Positions 7,217 through 13,451 of a stretch of 25,944 nucleotides of DNA are shown here, piece by piece; within the stretch, counting starts at the first letter, position 1, and every line of letters starts with the position of its first letter. The translations under genes and the position numbers were made by a program. The stretch lies in IMG/VR virus record IMGVR_UViG_3300015199_000019, positions 1 to 25,944 of that record; one strand, written 5' to 3'. The notes beneath the pieces are model-generated. The model saw nothing but the letters and a program-made list of their open reading frames with translations, ran no database searches and was not told the origin of the DNA. The stretch comes from a virus.

Positions 7217-7678
7217 CTATCGTTGCTTGGCGCGCGACTTACCGGCGGGGAGGGGGGCAACACGCTTCCCCGACGAAGCCTCTCGATCAACAAAAGGCAT
7301 TCCAACAGTGGGTCTGTCCGTTTCGTCATCAGGTACTCGAAGATCTTTAATTTGCCCCTGGATTGCCGACCACCGCCGCTGCACCCGGCGCTTTACTTCC
7401 GTCTCGAGCTTGGCTTCTAGCGTGTCGTTGGCAACTGCATAAAGCCACCTGCGTTGATTTTCCGTAACGTTCGGAATAAGCAAGGCCCATGCCGGGATAC
7501 CGAACGCCTTGGCGACACCGCCCAGCACCACGAGCTGCACGTTTTGCTGGTTCAGTATTCGATTCACGGTGCCAGTGCCTATGCTGCCAGCCTTTGCAAC
7601 GTCCGCTTCGGCCCACCCGCGTTCATCCTTGAGCTTGCGGACGTTTTCCTTCAGCACCGCTTTCAAGTTTAGCTCCAT
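7217..7678 (-). CDS. Lysogeny repressor (CI-like, without peptidase domain)
   Basis: The start chosen is the ATG at 7678 (MELNLKAVLKENVRKLKDER), giving 153 residues; the open frame upstream runs through the operators. Residues about 5-70 form a helix-turn-helix_3 domain, with ADVAKAGSIGTGTVNRILN as the turn and reading helix. The remaining 80 residues are basic and variable, and no Ser/Lys S24 peptidase domain is seen, so classical RecA-stimulated self-cleavage is unlikely. It lies divergent to the Cro-like gene across the operator region. No ribosome site precedes the ATG, and the promoter spacing suggests a leaderless mRNA, as for lambda cI from PRM. Confidence 0.82.
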   Translation of the reverse strand: MELNLKAVLKENVRKLKDERGWAEADVAKAGSIGTGTVNRILNQQNVQLVVLGGVAKAFGIPAWALLIPNVTENQRRWLYAVANDTLEAKLETEVKRRVQRRWSAIQGQIKDLRVPDDETDRPTVGMPFVDREASSGKRVAPLPAGKSRAKQR

Positions 7679-7713
7679 GGCTGGATTAAAGCAAAATCGG
7701 TCCTCCACAGGTG
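7678..7713 (-). promoter_or_regulatory. Repressor maintenance promoter PRM
   Basis: On the minus strand an extended -10, TGCTTTAAT, has its TTTAAT at 7690-7685. It has only a poor -35 match (CACCTG at 7713-7708), which lies inside the distal PR operator. Counting seven bases past the -10 puts the start on the A of the repressor ATG. Repressor binding at the distal site should occlude the -35, which implies negative autoregulation. Confidence 0.6.
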
Positions 7714-7716
7714 GGT
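7703..7716. promoter_or_regulatory. Operator, PR distal
   Basis: The 14-bp site is CTCCACAGGTGGGT. It overlaps the first base of the PR -35 box and the -35 region of PRM, so it can control both promoters. Confidence 0.7.
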
Positions 7717-7744
7717 TGACATCCTCCGCGAGTGGAGCGACAAT
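7716..7744 (+). promoter_or_regulatory. Rightward early promoter PR
   Basis: A consensus TTGACA (7716-7721), a 17-base spacer and GACAAT (7739-7744, four of six matches) are visible. The start would fall at about 7750-7752, on the ATG of the Cro-like gene. Operators flank the -35 box on both sides. Confidence 0.75.
7724..7737. promoter_or_regulatory. Operator, PR proximal
   Basis: The 14-bp imperfect palindrome CTCCGCGAGTGGAG lies in the PR spacer. It is the counterpart of the proximal PL operator. Confidence 0.72.
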
Positions 7745-7749
7745 GAAGC

Positions 7750-7956
7750 ATGGGAAACGAACACGAATACGTCGTCGGACAGCTTGTAGCGATCCCACGC
7801 TCGGAATGGACTCAGCTTGCGCTGGACTCAGGAGTTCCACGGTCCACCATCGAAAAAATTGCGTATCGCGTCACCAAGCGGCCCTCGTTCACCACGATAA
7901 GCAATTTGTTCACGACGCTGCGGAAACGAATGGATGCGGGTGCGGCTCATGGCTGA
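7750..7956 (+). CDS. Cro-like helix-turn-helix protein
   Basis: This encodes 68 residues, MGNEHEYVVGQLVAIPRSEW onward. The segment WTQLALDSGVPRSTIEKIAY reads as helix 2, turn and recognition helix of a compact DNA-binding domain that fills most of the protein, the usual size for Cro. It is the first gene from PR, divergent from the repressor, so it is the expected lytic-side regulator competing for the same operators. No ribosome site lies before the ATG, and the predicted transcript begins at the ATG itself. It overlaps the CII-like gene by 8 bases. The role is assigned from position and fold, not from close similarity to a known Cro. Confidence 0.75.
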   Translation: MGNEHEYVVGQLVAIPRSEWTQLALDSGVPRSTIEKIAYRVTKRPSFTTISNLFTTLRKRMDAGAAHG

Positions 7957-8266
7957 ATCCTGCGCCGCGAATCCGGTCCTCGCACGAAAGTCGCAGTCGG
8001 CTGTCTTGCAGAGACTTTCATCGGTGGGTCAAAAGCCAGTCGCCGATGCGCTGTCTGTGAGTGAAGCAACGATCTCGCGCATGAAAGCCGAAGGGGTCGA
8101 AACTTTCACGGCCTTTCTCGCGGTGCTGGATCTCAAGGTTGTTCCAGCCACGCACCAGTGCTACGCGCCCGAGTACATCGATCACCTACGCTACTTCGCG
8201 CGGCTCGGTATGGCGGTCGATGACGGCACCCCGCCGCCCGCTGGACCATTGAGCTTTGACGAGTGA
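7949..8266 (+). CDS. cII: CII-like transcriptional activator
   Basis: This encodes 105 residues from the ATG at 7949; an in-frame ATG at 7934 would add five. Residues about 10-60 follow lambda CII closely in pattern: SAVLQRLSSVGQKPVADALS, VSEATISRMKAEG, then TFTAFLAVLDLKVV, matching CII's ESALLNKIAMLGTEKTAEAV, VDKSQISRWK and FSMLLAVLEWGVV. CII binds as a tetramer and switches on repressor and integrase promoters during infection. The C-terminal 30 residues differ from lambda. I did not find a clean TTGC-N6-TTGC target nearby. The 137 bases that follow hold no further gene that I can support. Confidence 0.82.
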   Translation: MAESCAANPVLARKSQSAVLQRLSSVGQKPVADALSVSEATISRMKAEGVETFTAFLAVLDLKVVPATHQCYAPEYIDHLRYFARLGMAVDDGTPPPAGPLSFDE

Positions 8267-8403
8267 CGCTGATCTTACTTGTGGAGCATTAAGTGCGGGA
8301 TTGTTGCGACTTTCTGCCGACAATGCGAGGACCGCGCGTCGGGTACTGCTGACCCGTTGCTCAGGGCGGTTTGCGTTGTTCAGTCTTTAATTGGAGAGAC
8401 AAA

Positions 8404-8742
8404 ATTTCCCTCGAATTGCGCGATCTCAGAGCCAAAGTAACTGTTGAGGCTGAATGTGCCCTCGACGCATACGCCATCGCCCACGAGATGGATAAATCCG
8501 AAGTCGTCCGCGAGGTCATCCAGAGATGGGCGATCAAGCAAATCCATGCAACCACTGTAATGGCTCGCTATTTAAAGCGCGAGGGACTCGACAGGGTTAT
8601 TGAGGGAATGGCTCGGTGTCCTGACGTAGCGCCACCACATACGAAGCCTGCACAGGGAGGCGAAGGCGGTCAGGGGGGCGACGGGGGCGACGGAACAAAG
8701 GGTCCGAAAGGGGCCAAGGGCGACAAAGGAGCGTCGGGTTGA
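8404..8742 (+). CDS. Small phage protein with ribbon-helix-helix-like core and collagen-like tail
   Basis: The product ends TGA at 8742. Its N-terminus reads SLELRDLRAKVTVEAE, then a helical segment DKSEVVREVIQRWAIKQIH, an arrangement I recall from many Burkholderiales-phage early proteins of unknown function. It resembles a ribbon-helix-helix regulator. The last 28 residues are uninterrupted Gly-x-y triplets (GGEGGQGGDGGDGTKGPKGA and on), a collagen-like tail. The start is uncertain. An ATT at 8404 sits 7 bases after GGAG and directly precedes SLELRD, while TTG codons at 8371 and 8416 are the standard-codon options. The next gene overlaps its stop. Confidence 0.7.
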   Translation: MSLELRDLRAKVTVEAECALDAYAIAHEMDKSEVVREVIQRWAIKQIHATTVMARYLKREGLDRVIEGMARCPDVAPPHTKPAQGGEGGQGGDGGDGTKGPKGAKGDKGASG

Positions 8743-9221
8743 GTAGTTTCCCAGGGTGGTCCGCTTTTAATCACGAAGCGTGGAAGAAGAAACAGGCCGA
8801 GAAAAAGTCGGCTGACATTCCGACGCTCTACGATTGGGTGAAGCGAGGCGACAAATTGCCATCGAAGAAACTTGCCGCAGTACCGACACCGCGAGCCGGC
8901 ACACCGATGTATCCCGTATTCGAGGCGCTGCTACGCACGAGCGGCCTTTCTCCGTACCGCACTGAATTCCAATTTTATTACCCGGCGCGTCTCTGGCGTT
9001 TTGACTTTGCTTGGCCCGATAACCCAGAGAACCTTGTGGCTCTTGAATGCGACGGAGGCGCTTTTGTTCCTGATGGCGGGAGACACAACCGCGGCGCCGG
9101 TTTTCTGGCCGACATGGAGCGATCGAACGCAGCCGTTTTGCTTGGTTGGCGTGTGCTGCGCTACCCGCCGGCGAAATTGAACGAAGCAATACCCGAATTA
9201 CAGCAAATTCTCGCGGGTTGA
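8739..9221 (+). CDS. Vsr/DUF559-like PD-(D/E)XK endonuclease
   Basis: This encodes 160 residues from a TTG at 8739 that overlaps the preceding stop (TTGA), with AAGGAG 7 bases ahead. The nuclease fold is suggested by RFDFAWPD (metal-binding aspartate after a hydrophobic strand), LVALECDGG (strand with an acidic residue), GGRHNRGAGFLADMERSNAA and LLGWRVLRYPPAKL. This order is typical of very-short-patch-repair-like and DUF559 nucleases and of some phage resolvase-like proteins. It lies between a regulator-like gene and the replication genes, so a role in DNA repair, resolution or host DNA breakdown is possible. The exact substrate is unknown. Confidence 0.72.
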   Translation: MSSFPGWSAFNHEAWKKKQAEKKSADIPTLYDWVKRGDKLPSKKLAAVPTPRAGTPMYPVFEALLRTSGLSPYRTEFQFYYPARLWRFDFAWPDNPENLVALECDGGAFVPDGGRHNRGAGFLADMERSNAAVLLGWRVLRYPPAKLNEAIPELQQILAG

Positions 9222-9246
9222 CGTCTGTGGTCATAGGAGGAGAGAA

Positions 9247-9408
9247 ATGGAATTGGTGAATATGTCTTTGCCCAAAGAATGCGCTAACAACCCACATCTT
9301 TCGTGGTGGCCGCGAGTAGGAGTGTGCGGCATGGTCACGCCTCGAGGTCTGGTCGATGTGCCTTGTCTTCAGTGGCATCGCTGGTGTGTTGCCTTCGTAC
9401 CACGTTAG
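9247..9408 (+). CDS. Small Cys/Trp-rich hypothetical protein
   Basis: A 53-residue gene fills most of the gap before the replication gene. It has an excellent AGGAGGAGAG site just before the ATG at 9247. The product (MELVNMSLPKECANNPHLSW and on) contains four cysteines and five tryptophans and ends LQWHRWCVAFVPR. No membrane helix or known domain was recognised. The strong ribosome site is the main support. Confidence 0.6.
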   Translation: MELVNMSLPKECANNPHLSWWPRVGVCGMVTPRGLVDVPCLQWHRWCVAFVPR

Positions 9409-9414
9409 GCGCGC

Positions 9415-10152
9415 ATGAATTACTACGAGCGGTATTGCGGCGATTACGGTCGCGACACAGCGCATTTGTCGCTCGTGGAGCACGGCGTGTACACGCTGCT
9501 CCTCGACGCCTATTACTCAACCGAGCGTCCGCTCCCCGAGCCTTACGCGTTGCTCTATCGCATCTGCCGGGCGATGGACAAGGCAGAGCAGGCGGCAGTG
9601 CGCGCGGTGGCTAACGCCTTCTTCCCGCTCGCTGAAGACGGGTTACGCCACAACGCACGGGCTGACCGCGGCTTGGCCGACGCCCTGCCACGAATCATCG
9701 CGGCCAGGTTGAACGGCCAACGCGGAGGACGTAAACCCGGTGGGAACCCACTGGGTTCCAAAACGGAAGCCCAACTGGAACCCAGTGGGGTGTCCAGTGG
9801 GGTGCCCAAGCTGAACCCATCGGCAACCCACTCTGGTGAAGCTTCTCCATGCACCAGTCTCCAAGATTCAAAAGCTATGCCCGTTTCTCGGTTCGTGGAT
9901 TTTTGGGCGGCATGGCCAGCCAGCAAGCGCAAGGTCGACCGCAAAGCATGCGAAATGAAGTGGGCAAAGCGCGGCCTTGACGCCCTTGCAGACGAGATTA
10001 TTCGCCACGTCGTGGCCATGAAAAAAACCGCGGCATGGCTTCCCGATCGTGACGGCGAAAGCTTCGAGCCGAGCCCCGAGACTTACCTGAACAACGACCG
10101 GTGGACGGACCCGCTGCCCGATGTCGGAACGATGAGGCGGGTGGCCCTATGA
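9415..10152 (+). CDS. DUF1376 replication initiator, lambda O analogue
   Basis: This encodes 245 residues. Residues 1-90 are a DUF1376 domain (MNYYERYCGDYGRDTAHLSL, EHGVYTLLLDAYYSTERPLP, ICRAMDKAEQ), found in phage replication proteins. A low-complexity Gly/Pro/Ser linker (about 105-145) follows. The C-terminal domain FVDFWAAWPASKRKVDRKAC...WLPDRDGE...PSPETYLNNDRW is the conserved tail of O-type proteins thought to contact the DnaB helicase. The stop overlaps the helicase gene (ATGA). The linker-coding DNA holds degenerate repeats that could be the origin, as in lambda O. The initiator role is inference from domain content and context. Confidence 0.85.
   Translation: MNYYERYCGDYGRDTAHLSLVEHGVYTLLLDAYYSTERPLPEPYALLYRICRAMDKAEQAAVRAVANAFFPLAEDGLRHNARADRGLADALPRIIAARLNGQRGGRKPGGNPLGSKTEAQLEPSGVSSGVPKLNPSATHSGEASPCTSLQDSKAMPVSRFVDFWAAWPASKRKVDRKACEMKWAKRGLDALADEIIRHVVAMKKTAAWLPDRDGESFEPSPETYLNNDRWTDPLPDVGTMRRVAL
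9734..9837. repeat. Iteron-like repeats inside the initiator gene, candidate origin
   Basis: About six degenerate copies of AACCCANTGGG occur within 104 bp: near 9735, 9745, 9779, 9792, 9814 and 9825. They include the perfect palindrome GGAACCCACTGGGTTCC (9743-9759). They lie in the stretch that encodes the flexible linker, the same place where lambda keeps its origin iterons. Confidence 0.5.
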
Positions 10153-11027
10153 GCATTCCGATCATGGACGCCTGTGCGCTGCAAGACGCGATCGAGCGGC
10201 TATACGCCACGGGCCTCCCTCGCGGCGACTTCACCGGCTGGCGGGCCATCGACGAGTTCTACACCGTGGCGACGAAGCAGTGGACCGTCATCACAGGCAT
10301 CCCAGGCATGGGCAAATCCGAGTGGCTCGATGCTTTGCTGGTGAACCTTGCCAGCAAGGGCGACTGGACGTTCGCCCTGTATTCGCCTGAAAACTTCCCG
10401 CAAGAGCTCCACGCGTCCAAGTTGCTCGAGAAGCGCACCGGACTGCCGTTCGGGCGCGGACCCAACACACGCATGACGGTCAAGGAAATGCGCGAGGCAT
10501 CGGCGTGGGTGCATGAGCATTTCATGTGGCTGACGCCATCGAACAACGACTACCGCTCGCTGCTCGAAGCGGCGATGCGCTTCCGGTCAGCCAACGCGAA
10601 ATTCGGTGTGGTGTTGGACCCTTGGAATGTGCTTGAGCACGGCGATCTCGGCAAACTTTCCGAGACGATGTACGTGAGCAAGGCGCTCACCGAAGTTACG
10701 AATTGGGTGCGCGAGCACGACATTCACGTCTGGATTGTCGCGCACCCATCGAAGATATTTAAAGACAAGAACGGCGATCGTCCAGTCCCCACGCCGTACG
10801 ACATCGCGGGCAGTGCCAACTGGTTCAACAAACCGGACAACATCATCACGGTACACCGCGACAAAGAAAACAAATCGCAGGACGTCGACATTCACATTCA
10901 GAAGGTGCGATTCAAGCACGTCGGAAAAATCGGGCTTGCGACGTTGCAGTATGACCGGACCACGGGAAAGTATTACGAACCGAATCCTTATCGTGTTGTG
11001 GGAGCCGGCAATGATCGTCAAGACTGA
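10149..11027 (+). CDS. DnaB/Twinkle-type replicative helicase (C-terminal domain only)
   Basis: The start is the ATG at 10149 overlapping the initiator stop; an upstream frame exists but is not needed. It encodes 292 residues. Walker A is GIPGMGKSE (about 50-58) and Walker B is GVVLDPWN (about 153-160). A sensor-like strand is HVWIVAHPSK (about 193-202), and DIAGSANWFNKPDNIITVHR with KVRFKHVG supplies the late RecA-fold motifs of DnaB-family helicases. There is no primase or zinc domain, so priming must come from elsewhere. As a hexamer it would unwind DNA ahead of replication. It is probably loaded by the O-like protein encoded just before it. Confidence 0.85.
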   Translation: MSIPIMDACALQDAIERLYATGLPRGDFTGWRAIDEFYTVATKQWTVITGIPGMGKSEWLDALLVNLASKGDWTFALYSPENFPQELHASKLLEKRTGLPFGRGPNTRMTVKEMREASAWVHEHFMWLTPSNNDYRSLLEAAMRFRSANAKFGVVLDPWNVLEHGDLGKLSETMYVSKALTEVTNWVREHDIHVWIVAHPSKIFKDKNGDRPVPTPYDIAGSANWFNKPDNIITVHRDKENKSQDVDIHIQKVRFKHVGKIGLATLQYDRTTGKYYEPNPYRVVGAGNDRQD

Positions 11028-11253
11028 AGCAAATTTTCCCGCACTCAAGCCAGTACGGTTGTGGATTGCGTTGGAGCCGAACGGGAAGTGCGGCATGTGG
11101 TTCAAAAACGAGCAGGACGCTATCGCGGTGATGAGCACGCTGCCGACGCTGGTGCCGGTCGAGGTGCCCGGCGTTTTGTACGCGGGTGTCGGCGTGGGGG
11201 CGCCGATGGAGACCGAAGAAGACATCGAACGTCTAGCGATACAGGAGGAGTGA
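11011..11253 (+). CDS. Small hypothetical protein after the helicase
   Basis: This encodes 80 residues from the ATG at 11011 (GGGAG 7 bases ahead), overlapping the helicase end by 17 bases. It begins MIVKTEANFPALKPVRLWIA and continues as beta-prone strands with an acidic C-terminus (METEEDIERLAIQEE). No domain recognised. Its stop overlaps the next start (TGATG). It is probably real because of the ribosome site and the overlaps, but its function is unknown. Confidence 0.6.
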   Translation: MIVKTEANFPALKPVRLWIALEPNGKCGMWFKNEQDAIAVMSTLPTLVPVEVPGVLYAGVGVGAPMETEEDIERLAIQEE

Positions 11254-11555
11254 TGCGAACGTCAGTCAAAGTTTCTGAAGACATTGTGTACGGGCTACTT
11301 TCTCGGCGTGGGCCGATGTTGGCGGCGGCGCTCGAAGCGGCGACCGGCGCGCCGCGGTCAAGCGTCAAAGGGGTGCTGTTTCGGCTGTGCGCGAAAAAAT
11401 GCGTCGAAGGCACTGGAAATAGCCGAGGCAAGACGTACGCGATCACTCGCGCCATGCCGCGACCGGAGGAAGTACGCGAAATGCGCGATCGGCGCGATCG
11501 CCTCAACTTCGACAAGATTGAGCTCGAGCGGTGCTGGCCGGAGGTACGCGCATGA
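11253..11555 (+). CDS. Small winged-helix-like protein
   Basis: This encodes 100 residues, with a GGAGGAG site immediately ahead of the ATG at 11253. The segment GPMLAAALEAATGAPRSSVK and VLFRLCAKKCVEGTGNSRGK reads as helix, turn, recognition helix and wing of a winged-helix DNA-binding domain. A charged tail follows (RDRRDRLNFDKIELERCW). It overlaps the next gene by ATGA. It may regulate early or replication genes, but no target is visible. Confidence 0.6.
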   Translation: MRTSVKVSEDIVYGLLSRRGPMLAAALEAATGAPRSSVKGVLFRLCAKKCVEGTGNSRGKTYAITRAMPRPEEVREMRDRRDRLNFDKIELERCWPEVRA

Positions 11556-11896
11556 ACACTCCCGCGTGTTTGATCCAGCAAGGACTGTCGATCATTCCCC
11601 GATCGCGTCGGGAAGACCCTCATACAAGTCACGCTGCAGGGGCGGAAATGGCCCAAGGCGCTCACCGGCATCGGGTGGTGGTGCTCACCTGCCTGCTTTT
11701 GTTTGGAGGGCAGACAATCCACCAAATAGCGGCCCGGACGGGTTTGACGCACGTTCAGGTCGCGCGGCGCACCGCGGAGTTGCACGACCACAAGACGATC
11801 GAGCGCATCGAGGTCGGCACCTACGACGGCAAGCCTCGGTATCAGACGCGCAACAGCCCGTCCGGTCGTCCCTGTTGCGTGTGGCGGGTGGCGTGA
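11552..11896 (+). CDS. Winged-helix (MarR-like) DNA-binding protein
   Basis: This encodes 114 residues. After an N-terminal region with DPHTSHAAG, an element often seen in phage winged-helix proteins, comes RVVVLTCLLLFGGQTIHQIA, ARTGLTHVQVARRTAELHDH and then a wing ending in RPCCVWRV. This is the pattern of a MarR/Gifsy-type winged helix. GGAGG precedes the ATG, and GTGA links it to the next gene. Two consecutive winged-helix genes suggest duplication or paired regulators. Confidence 0.65.
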   Translation: MNTPACLIQQGLSIIPRSRREDPHTSHAAGAEMAQGAHRHRVVVLTCLLLFGGQTIHQIAARTGLTHVQVARRTAELHDHKTIERIEVGTYDGKPRYQTRNSPSGRPCCVWRVA

Positions 11897-12153
11897 CCGA
11901 CGACAGGGTTTGGTGCAAGAGCGATTGCCGTCATTTCTCGAACGGCTGGTGCCGGAACATGGGCCGCAAATACCAGCCGTCGATTGACTTGCCTCGGCGC
12001 TGCGAGCAATTCGCGCCGTGGAAGAACGCCGAGGATCAGCGCACGGGCAAGGAGCGCTGGCCGGGACTTGATCAACCAGCGGGCGGGGGCTCGCCGCGTG
12101 CGAGGAGGCGCGCGGCGGATCCCGCTCGTGAGGTTGAGGGTGAGCTGTTATGA
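11893..12153 (+). CDS. Small Cys-rich, probably zinc-binding protein
   Basis: The start is the GTG at 11893 overlapping the previous TGA, giving 86 residues. The first half has WCKSDCRHFSNGWCRNM and later PRRCEQFAPW, four cysteines spaced to hold one metal ion. The second half is a Pro/Arg/Glu-rich, probably disordered tail. The family is not recognised. It is coupled to both neighbours by 4-base overlaps. Confidence 0.6.
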   Translation: MTDDRVWCKSDCRHFSNGWCRNMGRKYQPSIDLPRRCEQFAPWKNAEDQRTGKERWPGLDQPAGGGSPRARRRAADPAREVEGELL

Positions 12154-12710
12154 CTTTCGGTTGCGAAGTTCAACTGTTGGCGTGGTCCGAGACATCGCAG
12201 GGCGGCGCCCGTATCACCTTGCAGCTTGCCGATGCCGAGGATCTCTCGTTTTTTCAAGCGCTGACGATGAAAAAGGGTCGAGGCAAAGAAGCTATTGCCG
12301 GACAGCGGCTGATGGCTGGCTTCGCGGAGATCGGCGACGATGAAAAGCCGGTGAAGCACGAGCCGACCGAGCGCAACCTGGCGATCGAGGCAGAGACGCG
12401 CGAGATATCTGCGTTGGCCGGTAACGTCAAGATGCGGTCGTCGACGAGTCGCTTCCCCGACGGGCTGTGTGGACTGGCAGTCAAGTGGTTGGCAGACGAG
12501 CACTTTTTGCGGTGGATTGAGACTTGCTATCCATCCGTGTGGGACGCGCTACAGGGCGATAGTGAGGCGCGCGCGAAGTACATTATTTGTACGACGTGTG
12601 GGATTGAATCGCGCAGTGAGTTGAACACCAACGGAGTTGCGGCTGAGACGTTCAGGAGCGAGTTTTTGTTGCCGTATAGCGAACAAAGACGAAAGGACGG
12701 AATCGCATGA
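12150..12710 (+). CDS. Conserved phage early protein of unknown function
   Basis: This encodes 186 residues. The N-terminal 50 (MTFGCEVQLLAWSETSQGGA, RITLQLADAEDLSFFQALTM) look like a small beta domain that I recall at this position in many Burkholderia and related phages. The middle is charged. The C-terminus has SRFPDGLCGLAVKWLADEHF, LRWIETCYPSVWDALQG and a CTTCGIESRSEL cysteine motif. Such proteins sit among replication and HNH genes and have no proven role. Overlaps as ATGA on both sides support the coordinates. Confidence 0.7.
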   Translation: MTFGCEVQLLAWSETSQGGARITLQLADAEDLSFFQALTMKKGRGKEAIAGQRLMAGFAEIGDDEKPVKHEPTERNLAIEAETREISALAGNVKMRSSTSRFPDGLCGLAVKWLADEHFLRWIETCYPSVWDALQGDSEARAKYIICTTCGIESRSELNTNGVAAETFRSEFLLPYSEQRRKDGIA

Positions 12711-12784
12711 TGATATTCGTGTGGTTGATCGTTGCTTTGCTGGCGGTCGTGTCGTGGGGCTGTTTCATCATGGACGACGAGTGA
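12707..12784 (+). CDS. 25-residue single-membrane-helix peptide
   Basis: The ATG at 12707 overlaps the preceding stop (ATGA). The product is MMIFVWLIVALLAVVSWGCF plus five residues ending MDDE, one hydrophobic helix with a short acidic tail. AAAGGA lies about 10 bases ahead. The stop overlaps the GTG of the next gene. It is too short for similarity-based calling, and the support is its exact tiling between two coupled genes. Confidence 0.5.
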   Translation: MMIFVWLIVALLAVVSWGCFIMDDE

Positions 12785-13065
12785 CGCCAGCGCAGAGACA
12801 CATGGGTCGCGTGGCGCGCGTACCGTGCGTGCTCTGCACGCGCATGGGCTTGGGCGACTCGCCGGCTCTCGTTCATCACATGAAATTGGGCACTGGTGCG
12901 GCAGACCGCGCCAGCGATTTCCTGACAATCGCCTTGTGCCCCGAGCACCACGTGGGCGCCAGTGGTGTGCATACACTCAAAGAGCGAGGGTTACGTTTTC
13001 GGTACAACTGTTCTGAGATTGATCTGCTCGCCGACACAATCGGCGCCATCGCAAGGATGTTATGA
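12781..13065 (+). CDS. HNH protein, Ref/DUF968-like
   Basis: This encodes 94 residues from the GTG at 12781 (GTGA overlap). The pattern RVARVPCVLCTRMGLGDSPA, VHHMKLGTGAADRASD, IALCPEHHVGASGVHTL is the two-CxxC/HH layout of small phage HNH proteins related to the P1 recombination enhancement function (Ref) and to DUF968. P1 Ref uses RecA filaments to direct cutting. Whether this protein depends on RecA is unknown. It overlaps the endonuclease VII-like gene by ATGA, making a two-nuclease pair. Confidence 0.75.
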   Translation: MTPAQRHMGRVARVPCVLCTRMGLGDSPALVHHMKLGTGAADRASDFLTIALCPEHHVGASGVHTLKERGLRFRYNCSEIDLLADTIGAIARML

Positions 13066-13451
13066 GCCATTCAGCCGGCTATCAACAGCGGTACTTTGCG
13101 TCTCCGAACGGACGCGCAAAGGTATACGCGGGCACAGCGCGATACCGAGCGACCGAGAAGGGCCGGTTGCAGATGCGAAACCAGCAGTTACGCAAGTATG
13201 GGCTCGACGTTGACGGCTACGATGTGTTGCTGGCGAAGCAGGGCGGCGGATGCGCTTTATGTGGGGCCGCGAAAAGCAAACATGGAGCGCGGCTCGCTGT
13301 CGATCATGACCACGCGACAGGGAGAGTGCGAGGACTTTTGTGTATGAATTGCAATCGAAAACTCGGCTCTTTTGGCGACGATCCGGCACAGTTAATTGCC
13401 GCAGCCGAGTACCTTCAAGGAGAGGGCTTATGCCAGCGGTTGAAACTGTAG
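13062..13451 (+). CDS. T4 endonuclease VII-like nuclease, right-arm copy
   Basis: This encodes 129 residues. The core is KQGGGCALCGAAKSKHG, AVDHDHATGRVRGLLCMNCN and GSFGDDPAQLIAAAEYL, matching recombination endonuclease VII and closely matching the left-arm gene at 5258-5719, including the unusual KQGGGCA block. It lacks the N-terminal zinc finger of that copy. It probably cuts branched DNA. The start overlaps the Ref-like gene, and the end overlaps the next gene by 22 bases. Confidence 0.88.
   Translation: MSHSAGYQQRYFASPNGRAKVYAGTARYRATEKGRLQMRNQQLRKYGLDVDGYDVLLAKQGGGCALCGAAKSKHGARLAVDHDHATGRVRGLLCMNCNRKLGSFGDDPAQLIAAAEYLQGEGLCQRLKL

Noticed and set aside
8340-8356. Terminator after cII (CGGGT/ACCCG hairpin)
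   Set aside because: The stem is only 5 bp with a 7-base loop, and no T run follows.
7750-8400. CII target (TTGC-N6-TTGC) for a leftward PRE promoter
   Set aside because: The best match, TTGC-N6-TTTC within the cII gene, is on the plus strand, so it could not drive the repressor. No leftward site was seen.
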